NCBI GenBank assembly: GCA_949283125.1
Contig: CASDRK010000013.1
Location: 1-64,000 of the forward strand
Length of the DNA stretch: 64,000 nt
From: an uncultured Clostridia bacterium
GTDB taxonomy: Bacteria; Bacillota; Clostridia; Christensenellales; Borkfalkiaceae
Direction: 5' to 3'
Of the stretch, positions 7,712 through 15,207 are shown piece by piece. The translations under genes were made by a program, and so were the position numbers. The number at the start of each line of letters is the position of its first letter. The first letter of the stretch is position 1. Under the pieces are notes generated by a model. It was given only the letters and a program-made list of their open reading frames with translations. It searched no databases and was not told where the DNA came from.

Positions 7712-8791
7712 TCATTCTTCCTGCCCGGCCAGCGCGTTTTCGCGCTCGGCCACGGCAAGGGCTTCCACCATCTCGTCTATGTTGCCCATCATGAACGAAT
7801 CGAGCGAATAGAGCGAGAGACCTATGCGGTGGTCGGTCACTCTGCCCTGCGGAAAGTTGTATGTGCGTATGCGCTCCGAGCGGTCGCCCCGCCCCACGAG
7901 ACTTTTGCGCTGCGCGTCCTGTTCGGACTGGCTGCGGCTTGCGTAGTAATCGTACAGACGCGAGCGGAGCACCTTGAACGCCTTGTCCTTGTTTTTCAGC
8001 TGGCTGCGCTCGTCCTGACAGGTGACTACTATGCCCGTGGGGAAGTGGGTTATCCTTATGGCCGTTTCGGTCTTGTTGACCTTCTGCCCGCCCGCGCCCG
8101 AAGAGCGGTAGACGTCCACCCTGATGTCCTCGTCGCGTATCTCCACTTCCACGTCGTCGGCTTCGGGCAGCACCGCCACCGTGGCCGCCGAGGTGTGTAT
8201 GCGCCCCTGCGATTCCGTTTCGGGCACGCGCTGCACGCGGTGCACGCCGCTTTCAAACTTCAAAAGCCTGTACGCGCCGCGGCCGGAGACGTTGAGCACC
8301 ACTTCCTTTACGCCGCCCAGTTCCGTCCGGTTGCTGTCCACCTCCTCCATCTTCAGGCGGTGGCGCTCGCAGTAGGCCGCGTACATGCGCCAGAGTTCTG
8401 CGGCGAACAGGGCCGCCTCCTCGCCGCCCGTGCCCGCGCGTATCTCCATTATGCAGTCGCGCTCGTCGTTCTTGTCCTTGGGCAGGAGCATAAGCTTTAT
8501 CGTGTCGCGCAGAGAGACGAGCCGCTCCCTGCACGACACTATTTCGTCCACGAGCAGCGCGCGCATTTCGGGGTCGGTTTCGCCCTTCAGCGCCTCCTCC
8601 GCCTGCGACATGCGGCGTTCGGCCTGCATATATGCCGAATACTCCTGCGCGGGGCCGGCGAGCTCGGACTGCTCCTTTGCAAGTCTGGCCCATTCGGCGG
8701 CGTCGGCTATGACGGCGGCGTCGGCAAGCTTTTCCGAAAGCGCGTTGTATTTATCGTATATGTCCTTGAGTCTCGATATGATATCTGCCAT
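7712..8791 (-). CDS. prfA: peptide chain release factor 1
   Basis: 359-residue class I release factor that ends translation at UAA and UAG. The GGQ motif ([15 protein letters not shown], near residue 230) is the peptide-release loop and the substrate of PrmC, encoded just upstream. The C-terminal segment [16 protein letters not shown] is typical of RF1. Start set at MADIISRL (8791); an ATG 15 bases upstream is also possible. It lies 42 bases after the DUF1385-PrmC gene in the same operon. Confidence 0.97.
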   Translation of the reverse strand: MADIISRLKDIYDKYNALSEKLADAAVIADAAEWARLAKEQSELAGPAQEYSAYMQAERRMSQAEEALKGETDPEMRALLVDEIVSCRERLVSLRDTIKLMLLPKDKNDERDCIMEIRAGTGGEEAALFAAELWRMYAAYCERHRLKMEEVDSNRTELGGVKEVVLNVSGRGAYRLLKFESGVHRVQRVPETESQGRIHTSAATVAVLPEADDVEVEIRDEDIRVDVYRSSGAGGQKVNKTETAIRITHFPTGIVVTCQDERSQLKNKDKAFKVLRSRLYDYYASRSQSEQDAQRKSLVGRGDRSERIRTYNFPQGRVTDHRIGLSLYSLDSFMMGNIDEMVEALAVAERENALAGQEE

Positions 8792-8833
8792 ATATATTGC
8801 GGGCAAGACGCCCCGTGCCGCAGCGCCGCGGCG

Positions 8834-10663
8834 TTAAAAGGCTATCTTTAATATCCTGTCCACGCCGGAATAGTCCTTGACGACCATGGCGTAGTCGCGC
8901 TTTTCAAACAGCTTTAAAACTTCCTCCGCCTGACCTTCGCCCACTTCGAGCATGAGCATTCCGCCCTTGGCTATATAGCGGGGTATTTCGCGGGCGAGAC
9001 GGCGGTAAAAGTCCAGCCCGTCCTCGCCGCCGTCGAGGGCTATGCGGGGCTCCCATTCGCGCACTTCGCGCTGAAGGGTGAGTATGTCGGCCGAACGTAT
9101 ATAGGGCGGGTTGCAGACGATGAGGTTGAAGCGTCCGTGTATTTTGGAGAACAGATCGCTCTGCACGAACGTTACGTCTACGGAGTTGCAGGCGGCGTTT
9201 TCCTTTGCGAGCATGATGGCCGCGTCCGACACGTCCGACGCCGTGACCTGCACCTTTTTGTCCGCGCAGTTCCTGGCTATGGCTATGGCTATGCAGCCGC
9301 TGCCCGTGCACAGATCCAGTATCTTGTCCCCCTCCTCCGCCGTCTTTATGGCATGCTCGGCGAGTATTTCGGTCTCCGGACGGGGAATGAGCACGCGCTC
9401 GTCCACCTTTATCCTGCAGCCGTAAAAATCCGTGTCGCCCATCACGTACCAGAGCGGGCGGCCGGAAAGGCGCTTTTCGCAGATCTCCTCTATCCTCTTG
9501 GCTTCGGAGGGCTTCACCACGCGCTCCTTTTCGCCCAGCTGGCTGCGGGGTATGCCGAGGACGATGGAGTATATCCATTCGGCGTCGCTTTCGTCTATGC
9601 CCTTTTCGGCGAACTGTTTTTTGGTCTCGGCCAGAAGGGGCGTGAGTATGCCGCCTATCACAAAGTGCGTTTCGGGCATATCGGGGTCGGCGTCCATCTC
9701 CAGCGCGGCGTTGAACGCGGCCACGGCCACCTCTATCATATCGGGTTCGGGCTCGCGCGTGGTGAACACCTTTTGCAGAAGTATGCCGGGCGACTTGAGC
9801 GCGAGCGACACGGGGCCGTGGAATTTTGCCAGCAGCTTTAAAATTTCGTAGCCGACGCCCGCGATCACGGGCAAAAGCACCACCTCGATGCCCAGTCTGG
9901 CCAGAAAGCGCAAAACGCCGTTGTCTATGCGGTGCACGCCGGCCGCCCAATAGACGAGCGAGATGATGAGCACGTTGATGATGAGCACGATGAACAAAAA
10001 GGAAGTGCCGCAGCGGTCGTGTATGCGCGAGCAGGACTGAACGTTTTCCACGGTGAGGGGCAGGCCCTTTTCGTAGCAGTTTATCGTCTTATGCTCGGCT
10101 CCGTGATAGCGGTACAGCCGCTGTATGTCCTTGAGAAGCAGAATTAGCCCGAGATAGGCGAGGAATATGACGAGCTTGAACACGCCTAAAAGCACGTATT
10201 CCCACACGCTGCCCGAAAGGGCGGGGAACAGCCCGCACAGTCCGCCCACCGCCAGATTGGGTAGTATCATAAACAGGGCTATGGCCAGCGCCACGCCCAG
10301 CACCGCGGAGACGACCGTGGCCGCCTCCATCAGGTCCACCTTGAATTTTTCCGCCAGCCAGCGCTGGAACCTGCCGGGTTCTTCGTCGTCGCCGCCGTAG
10401 ACCTGCGCGCTGCGCATCAGGGTCTTCGTGCCACGAACGAGCGACGAGAACATGTTCACCACGCCGCGCACAAAGGGGATCTTTGCCGCCTTCTGCGCCG
10501 CGGGCGAACGGTTCAGCCGCAGCCGCTCCACCTGAATGACGCCTTCGGGGTCGCGCACGGCCGTGCAGTACGACGTGGCGCCCTGCATCATGACGCCCTC
10601 CATGACGGCCTGACCGCCCACGGAGGTGCACTTTATTCTTTTATCCTTGCTATTCTTTGACAT
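8834..10663 (-). CDS. prmC: DUF1385 membrane protein fused to PrmC glutamine methyltransferase
   Basis: 609-residue fusion. Residues about 10-320 are a DUF1385 (YqhQ-like) protein: GGQAVMEGVMM start, membrane helices near 115-135, 153-177, 222-242 and 258-275, and the LYRYHGAEHKTINCYE motif (183-198). After the DUF1385-type end (IEVAVAAFNAAL), residues about 340-609 form a complete PrmC: helical N-terminal domain, RPETE (428-432), SAM-binding DLCTGSGC (450-457) and catalytic NPPY (518-521). PrmC methylates the Gln of GGQ in release factors; prfA is the next gene. Two separate adjacent genes are usual in Clostridia. Here no stop separates them, so the methyltransferase would be tethered to the membrane. 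The DUF1385 function is unknown. The ribosome site is weak. Confidence 0.93.
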   Translation of the reverse strand: MSKNSKDKRIKCTSVGGQAVMEGVMMQGATSYCTAVRDPEGVIQVERLRLNRSPAAQKAAKIPFVRGVVNMFSSLVRGTKTLMRSAQVYGGDDEEPGRFQRWLAEKFKVDLMEAATVVSAVLGVALAIALFMILPNLAVGGLCGLFPALSGSVWEYVLLGVFKLVIFLAYLGLILLLKDIQRLYRYHGAEHKTINCYEKGLPLTVENVQSCSRIHDRCGTSFLFIVLIINVLIISLVYWAAGVHRIDNGVLRFLARLGIEVVLLPVIAGVGYEILKLLAKFHGPVSLALKSPGILLQKVFTTREPEPDMIEVAVAAFNAALEMDADPDMPETHFVIGGILTPLLAETKKQFAEKGIDESDAEWIYSIVLGIPRSQLGEKERVVKPSEAKRIEEICEKRLSGRPLWYVMGDTDFYGCRIKVDERVLIPRPETEILAEHAIKTAEEGDKILDLCTGSGCIAIAIARNCADKKVQVTASDVSDAAIMLAKENAACNSVDVTFVQSDLFSKIHGRFNLIVCNPPYIRSADILTLQREVREWEPRIALDGGEDGLDFYRRLAREIPRYIAKGGMLMLEVGEGQAEEVLKLFEKRDYAMVVKDYSGVDRILKIAF

Positions 10664-10741
10664 GAGCTTTAAAAAAATACCGGCCCGCGCGGGATGCGCG
10701 CCGCAATCGGCGGCCGCGCATAAAGCGACGGGACGCGCATA

Positions 10742-10776
10742 GAAAAATAGGCTTCAAATTTGAACCTTTGAAGCCT
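10742..10776 (-). terminator. terminator after rpmE
   Basis: A 10-base stem (10749-10758 with 10767-10776) then ATTTTTC on the minus strand, 9 bases past the rpmE stop. Partial read-through would feed the prmC-prfA genes. Confidence 0.85.
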
Positions 10777-10785
10777 GCATCTTTG

Positions 10786-10989
10786 TCAGATATTGTATCT
10801 TTTCTTGAACTTGTCTACGCGGCCGCCTGTATCCACGAGCTTCTGCTTGCCTGTGAAGAAGGGATGGCACTTGTTGCAGATATCCACCTTTAACGTGTCC
10901 ACCTTTTTGGTGGTGCCGGTCTTGAAAGTGGCGCCGCACGCGCATACGACCGTTACCTCGTGATAATCGGGATGTATCTCGGGCTTCAT
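10786..10989 (-). CDS. rpmE: 50S ribosomal protein L31
   Basis: 67-residue L31 of the zinc-binding type, with Cys16, Cys18, Cys38 and Cys41 ([11 protein letters not shown]). It opens [12 protein letters not shown] and ends [11 protein letters not shown], both family hallmarks. Ribosome site GAGGTGATAG precedes ATG. It heads the rpmE-prmC-prfA-regulator cluster, with its own promoter (11034-11062) and a terminator directly after. Confidence 0.97.
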   Translation of the reverse strand: MKPEIHPDYHEVTVVCACGATFKTGTTKKVDTLKVDICNKCHPFFTGKQKLVDTGGRVDKFKKRYNI

Positions 10990-11033
10990 TCTATCACCTC
11001 GCTGTTTTCTGAATTTTCTTATAACGCTAAACT

Positions 11034-11062
11034 ATTATATATAAAAAAAAACATCAAGTCAA
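11034..11062 (-). promoter_or_regulatory. rpmE promoter
   Basis: TTGACT (11062-11057) and TATAAT (11039-11034) with a 17-base spacer on the minus strand. Confidence 0.8.
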
Positions 11063-11140
11063 TTAATTTGCCGCGATAAAACAAAAATTTTGCATTGCAC
11101 CGCAAATTGATGTAAAATTTGTGCTTTTTGCGGAAATGGG

Positions 11141-11169
11141 TTGATTTAGCGGCGGCTTTGCAGTATAAT
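11141..11169 (+). promoter_or_regulatory. promoter of a leaderless dehydrogenase gene
   Basis: TTGATT (11141-11146) and TATAAT (11164-11169), 17-base spacer. The expected start (about 11176) is two bases before the ATG at 11178, leaving no room for a ribosome site. Confidence 0.75.
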
Positions 11170-11177
11170 ATGCGTGT

Positions 11178-12194
11178 ATGGATAACTGGATACTGATGGG
11201 TCCTAAGACCCTGAACAACCAACCGCAGGGCGAACAGACCCTTTCCGCCGAGCAGGTGAAGATAAAAGTGACGCACGTGCTTTTGAGCAATTTCGACGCG
11301 CTGTGCTATTCGGGCGAGCTGCCCGCGGCCTACCCCAAGACGATAGGCCGCTTTGCCGTGGGCATAGTTACGGAGTGCGGCGAAAAGGTGTACGGTCTGG
11401 AAAAGGGAGCGAGAGTGTTCATAAAGGGCGCGCGCCCCTGCGGGACCTGCCTGCACTGCAGAAAGGGGGACACCGACAACTGCGAGCGCGTGCAGATAGC
11501 CGGACTGGATTTTGACGGATTTTTGCGCGACTTTGTAACGTGCGACTACCGCCGCGTTACGGCCCTGCCCGACCAGATAGACGACATGCACGCCCTGTGC
11601 ATAGAGCACGTGGCCTTTGCCGAAAACATTTACGACAGACTCAGTCTGCCCGCCGGCGGCAAGGTGGCCATCGTGGGCGGCAACGCCATGGCGCTGGTGA
11701 TAGCGCAGGTGGCCATGTACCACAAGCTGATACCCATAGTCATCGACGACAGCGCGGCCGCGCTTGAAAAATTCAGGCGGGCGGGCGTCTACTTTACGCT
11801 GACCGCCGACGAGGATCTGGAAGCGGGCATTGCCCGGGCGACGAGCGGAACGGGCTGCGACGCGGCCGTGTACATCGCGTGCTCCAAGCTCGATCCCGGC
11901 ATCGCGGCGGGCACGCTGGCGAGGGACAAGACCCTGGTTCTGGAGGGGCTTGCGCCCGTCAGGTTCAAACTCGATTCCATTCCGCTGTTCAGGCGCAACA
12001 CGCAGGTCATTTCCGTTACCGACGGCTTCGGCTACACCGAATCGGCCGTAAACATGATATTGCACGGCGCGATAGACACCGAAGCGTTCGGCAGAGAAGT
12101 TCTGACCGAATACGACCCCGCGGCCATTCTCGGCGCAAAGCTTACCGATCTTGCGCACGATTCAAAAATGACCGTAATAAAACTGATATTCTGA
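11178..12194 (+). CDS. zinc-type medium-chain alcohol dehydrogenase-like protein
   Basis: 338-residue medium-chain dehydrogenase/reductase. The N-terminal GroES-like domain holds a structural-zinc loop CGTCLHCRKGDTDNC (about residues 93-107). A Rossmann-type segment VAIVGGNAMALVIAQ follows near 165. The usual catalytic Cys-His-Glu pattern is weak: LLSNFDALCYSG replaces the normal GICGSD and no GHE is seen, so it may not be a classic alcohol dehydrogenase. It resembles the TarJ-like and sorbitol dehydrogenase-like branch only loosely; I cannot name the substrate. The gene looks leaderless and is transcribed away from rpmE. Confidence 0.85.
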   Translation: MDNWILMGPKTLNNQPQGEQTLSAEQVKIKVTHVLLSNFDALCYSGELPAAYPKTIGRFAVGIVTECGEKVYGLEKGARVFIKGARPCGTCLHCRKGDTDNCERVQIAGLDFDGFLRDFVTCDYRRVTALPDQIDDMHALCIEHVAFAENIYDRLSLPAGGKVAIVGGNAMALVIAQVAMYHKLIPIVIDDSAAALEKFRRAGVYFTLTADEDLEAGIARATSGTGCDAAVYIACSKLDPGIAAGTLARDKTLVLEGLAPVRFKLDSIPLFRRNTQVISVTDGFGYTESAVNMILHGAIDTEAFGREVLTEYDPAAILGAKLTDLAHDSKMTVIKLIF

Positions 12195-12203
12195 TTGCGC
12201 TCC

Positions 12204-12234
12204 GCCGCGCAGACGCACCGTCTGCGCGGCTTTT
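12204..12234 (+). terminator. terminator after the dehydrogenase gene
   Basis: 12-base stem (12204-12215 with 12219-12230), 3-base loop, then TTTT. Confidence 0.75.
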
Positions 12235-12276
12235 GCGCGGCGTTGCCTGCGGCATATGCCGCAGGCAACGCCGCGC
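12235..12276. repeat. 42-base perfect palindrome with GGCATATGCC centre
   Basis: 12235-12255 is the exact reverse complement of 12256-12276, without a loop. The centre GCGGCATATGCCGC recurs at 14024-14037. It sits directly after a terminator and 25 bases before the next gene, so it may be a second terminator or RNA-stability element. Confidence 0.8.
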
Positions 12277-12300
12277 AGACAGAGCGCTTTGAACTACCGT

Positions 12301-13098
12301 ATGCATATGATAAAATTTATCGCGAGCGATCTGGACGGCACCTTGCTGCCGCCCACAAAGATAATGCCGCCCCAGACTTTTGAATATATCCGCAGGCTGA
12401 AAGCGCAGGGAACGATATTTGCGCCTGCCAGCGGGCGGCAACTGCCCAACCTTAAAAAACTGTTCGCCCCGGTGCTGGACGACATTGCCGTCATAGCCGA
12501 AAACGGCGGGCTGGCGTGGGCGGACGGCGGAATAATTTTCCGCGACCCCACCCCGGCCGGGGACGTAAAATATGCGCTGGACGTGATAGCCGGCTGCGAG
12601 GGCCTGCACCCCCTGCTGTCATGCGCGGACTGCGCCTACTACGCGGACGACTGCGGGCCATTCGTTGACACGCTGCTCAGGTCGTACTCCTCCGCCAGAC
12701 GGGTGGACGATTTGAAGTCCGTGGCCGACGGCGAAGAGGTTTTAAAAATTTCGGTGTGGGACGAGCGGCCGTGCGCCGAGCACGGCGGGCTGATACTCCC
12801 GCCGCTGCTCGAGGGGCTGCGCGCGATGATCTCGGGCTACGACTGGCTGGACGTATCCGCGCCCGACGCGAACAAGGGCAGGGCGTTTGAAGCGCTGCTC
12901 GGCTATTACGGCATCGACCGCGGGGACAGCGTCGCGTTCGGCGATCACATGAACGATTACGAAATGCTGCGCGCCGCGGGCAGGGCGTACATGCCCGAAA
13001 ACGCCTTCCCCGGCCTGAAAAAGCTGGGCGTGGGCGAAATAATAGGTCCCCACCGCGAATTGAGCGTAATCAAAAAAATAGGAGAATTTATTTTATGA
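12301..13098 (+). CDS. Cof-type HAD family phosphatase
   Basis: 265-residue cytoplasmic HAD hydrolase (MIKFIASDLDGTLL). The nucleophile motif is DLDGT near residue 10. The late motif GDHMNDYEML places it in the Cof/YidA subclass, which dephosphorylates sugar phosphates and cofactors such as flavin or pyridoxal phosphates. The exact substrate cannot be read from sequence. The start could be 12301 or 12307; neither has a strong ribosome site. Its last codon overlaps the next gene by ATGA (13095-13098), so the two are probably co-translated. Confidence 0.92.
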   Translation: MHMIKFIASDLDGTLLPPTKIMPPQTFEYIRRLKAQGTIFAPASGRQLPNLKKLFAPVLDDIAVIAENGGLAWADGGIIFRDPTPAGDVKYALDVIAGCEGLHPLLSCADCAYYADDCGPFVDTLLRSYSSARRVDDLKSVADGEEVLKISVWDERPCAEHGGLILPPLLEGLRAMISGYDWLDVSAPDANKGRAFEALLGYYGIDRGDSVAFGDHMNDYEMLRAAGRAYMPENAFPGLKKLGVGEIIGPHRELSVIKKIGEFIL

Positions 13099-13628
13099 AA
13101 ATGGTGATAGCTTCCGACATACACGGTTCGGCATACTGGTGCGAAAAGCTTGTGCGCGCTTTTGAACGCGAGGGCGCGGACAGGCTGGTTCTGCTGGGCG
13201 ACATACTGTACCACGGCCCCAGAAACCCCCTGCCCGACGACTATGCCCCCGCAAAGGTGGCAGGCCTCCTGGCGCCGCTCGCGCCCGTCATAACCTGCGT
13301 GCGCGGCAACTGCGAAAGCGAAGTGGATCAGATGGTGCTGTCCTTCAACTGCTCGTCCGACTACGCCGCGATTTTTGCCGACGGACTGAACATGCACCTT
13401 TCGCACGGGCACAGGCCCGTTCCGCCCCTGTCGGAGGGCGACGTGTACCTTACGGGGCACACGCACGTGCCGCTGAACGTGGTGGAAAACGGGGGATATA
13501 TCCACCTCAATCCCGGCTCCGTATCTCTGCCAAAGGAGGGCAGCCGGCACGGCTATATCCTGTATGAAAACAGGACGTTCACGTTCAAAGACCTCGACGG
13601 CGAAGCTTACGACGAGCGCGGCGTGTGA
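13095..13628 (+). CDS. YfcE-family metallophosphoesterase
   Basis: 177-residue calcineurin-like phosphodiesterase. Metal-binding motifs: ASDIHGSAYW, LGDILYHGPRN, RGNCESE, SHGH and TGHTHVP. Length and motif order fit the YfcE/MJ0936 family, cytoplasmic phosphodiesterases of unknown natural substrate. The ATG overlaps the HAD gene, with AGGAG placed 9 bases upstream, implying a two-gene operon of phosphate-ester hydrolases. Confidence 0.93.
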   Translation: MKMVIASDIHGSAYWCEKLVRAFEREGADRLVLLGDILYHGPRNPLPDDYAPAKVAGLLAPLAPVITCVRGNCESEVDQMVLSFNCSSDYAAIFADGLNMHLSHGHRPVPPLSEGDVYLTGHTHVPLNVVENGGYIHLNPGSVSLPKEGSRHGYILYENRTFTFKDLDGEAYDERGV

Positions 13629-13662
13629 AAGGGATCGACCCGCCATGCGTACAATTTGCCGC

Positions 13663-13697
13663 AAACGCTTTGACATGGCGGCAAAGTGTGCTATAAT
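13663..13697 (+). promoter_or_regulatory. promoter of small membrane protein with overlapping AAACGCTTT box
   Basis: TTGACA (13670-13675) and TATAAT (13692-13697), 16-base spacer. AAACGCTTT (13663-13671) overlaps the -35; its complement AAAGCGTTT is the core of the boxes at 3888 and 25445, so repression by the same factor is possible. Confidence 0.75.
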
Positions 13698-13774
13698 GTA
13701 CTTGATCGCGCAGAGGTCGCGGCACGCTCCGCAGCCTGCCGGCGCGATAAAATATTAAAAAGGAGAACGGAAAA

Positions 13775-13996
13775 ATGACTTGGTTCAACAGACAGAGCAG
13801 ACTCGTACAGATCATCCTGCTCCTCATCCCCGTCGTCAACTGGATAGTGGAAATCATTGTAAGATGGTCCACTTTCCTCAAGAAAGGCGGAGCCGTCAGG
13901 CTGGTCATCTGCATCGTAGTCACCATCTTCGGCGTGTTCGTCGGCTGGCTGGACTGCATCTGGGTACTGCTCTTCAAGAAGCTCTTCCTTCAGTAA
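13775..13996 (+). CDS. small two-helix membrane protein, unknown
   Basis: 73-residue protein not recognised as a family. It starts MTWFNRQSRL and has two hydrophobic helices (about residues 10-29 and 40-66) separated by a basic stretch (RWSTFLKKGG), so it is probably an integral membrane hairpin. A near-consensus promoter, the ribosome site AAAGGAGAACGG and a strong terminator make it a well-defined, single-gene, likely highly expressed transcription unit. The leader is about 70 bases. Function not known. Confidence 0.85.
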   Translation: MTWFNRQSRLVQIILLLIPVVNWIVEIIVRWSTFLKKGGAVRLVICIVVTIFGVFVGWLDCIWVLLFKKLFLQ

Positions 13997-14014
13997 GATC
14001 AGGCTCGCACAACA

Positions 14015-14046
14015 CAAATGCCCGCGGCATATGCCGCGGGCATTTG
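14015..14046. terminator. bidirectional palindromic terminator
   Basis: Perfect 32-base palindrome centred on GGCATATGCC with AAA/TTT ends, between the converging small membrane protein and GH105 genes. Confidence 0.8.
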
Positions 14047-14063
14047 ACGTTATTGAAATGCGT

Positions 14064-15194
14064 TTAAATGAGGTGCTTGACCTCGGTATATGCCATGACG
14101 AACGGCCCGGTGCCCTTGGCGTCGTTTTCAACGACGGGCTCGGAGACGTAGTATTCAAACGTGCCGTCGCGGCGGCGGTTGTTTTCGGGGCCCAGCCCGG
14201 CAACAAGGCATATGCCGCCCAGATTCAGCTTGCCGTCTTCGCTTTCGCCGAGATATTTTGCGCATATGCCGTCGAACACGCGCTTGCCGACGGCGGCGAA
14301 GCGCTTGTCGATCACGCCCAGTCTTGCGCCCTTCATCATCGCGTAGGCTATCATGGCCGAGCCGGAAGTTTCAAGATAGTTGCCCTCTCTTCCGCCCTGA
14401 TCTATCACCTGATAGAACATGTTGCCCGCGGGGTCTATGTACTGTTCGAGCCCTTCGACGGTGGTGCGGAAAATTTCGGAAAGCTTTTGCTTTGCACGCT
14501 CATCGGTCATATAGCTTATGGCGTCTATCAGCCCCACGGTGTACCAGCCGTCGGCGCGCAGCCAGAAGGACTTTGAAAGGCCCGTCTGCTTGTCTGCCCA
14601 GAACGCCGAGCGGGAATAGTCCCAGCCATGATAGTAGAGCCGCTTTTGCCTGTCGTACATGTGCTCATATACGTTGGTGAACTGCGTCACCACGTCGGAA
14701 TAGTCCCCGTCCGCGCGCTCGCCGGCATAGCGGGTACTGAACACCTGCGCCATGTACAGACCGTCCAGCCATACCTGATCGGGATAGATCTTCTTGTGCC
14801 AGAAGTTGCCTATCGCGATGCGGGGCTGGCTCTTCAGCTGCCCGAAGAGCAGCTCTATGGCCCGGTTGTACTTTTCCTTGCCCGTCTCCTTGTACAGATC
14901 GAACAGGATTCTGCCCTCGTTTATATTGTCAAGGTTGTACGTCTCCTGCTCGTAGCCGCGTATGGAGCCGTCCTCAAACACATAGTAATCGACGAAATTA
15001 TCTATGAAATCGAGGTATTTTTTGTTGCCCGTGCTCAGGTATATGGAATAGAGCGACGTCATCATGCAACCGTCGATATAGTTCCAGCCGGGTTTTTTGC
15101 CCTGACGGATATTTTCTATGTTCCATATCGGCGCTTCGGGTCTGGTCTCCTCTATCAGCCTGTCGATATAGCGATCTATCAACGAATAGTCCAT
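14064..15194 (-). CDS. GH105 unsaturated galacturonyl/rhamnogalacturonyl hydrolase
   Basis: 376-residue (alpha/alpha)6-barrel enzyme of glycoside hydrolase family 105 (YteR/YesR type). It removes the unsaturated uronic acid from the end of pectin oligomers made by lyases, releasing a product that KduI can use. Landmarks: NYIDGCMM, the catalytic region PDQVWLDGLYM (about 140-150), HGWDYS, WLRADGWY and ETSGSAMIAYAM. There is no signal peptide, so it acts in the cytoplasm. Start chosen at MDYSLID (GGAGGGGAATT ribosome site) rather than 21 bases upstream. It is the last gene of the ABC transporter operon, 13 bases after GH28. Confidence 0.93.
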   Translation of the reverse strand: MDYSLIDRYIDRLIEETRPEAPIWNIENIRQGKKPGWNYIDGCMMTSLYSIYLSTGNKKYLDFIDNFVDYYVFEDGSIRGYEQETYNLDNINEGRILFDLYKETGKEKYNRAIELLFGQLKSQPRIAIGNFWHKKIYPDQVWLDGLYMAQVFSTRYAGERADGDYSDVVTQFTNVYEHMYDRQKRLYYHGWDYSRSAFWADKQTGLSKSFWLRADGWYTVGLIDAISYMTDERAKQKLSEIFRTTVEGLEQYIDPAGNMFYQVIDQGGREGNYLETSGSAMIAYAMMKGARLGVIDKRFAAVGKRVFDGICAKYLGESEDGKLNLGGICLVAGLGPENNRRRDGTFEYYVSEPVVENDAKGTGPFVMAYTEVKHLI

Positions 15195-15207
15195 AATTCC
15201 CCTCCGC

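Noticed and set aside
12289..12316. TTGAAC-16-TAAAAT promoter for the HAD gene
   Set aside because: Transcription would begin inside the coding region, after the codons for the essential DLDGT-preceding start.
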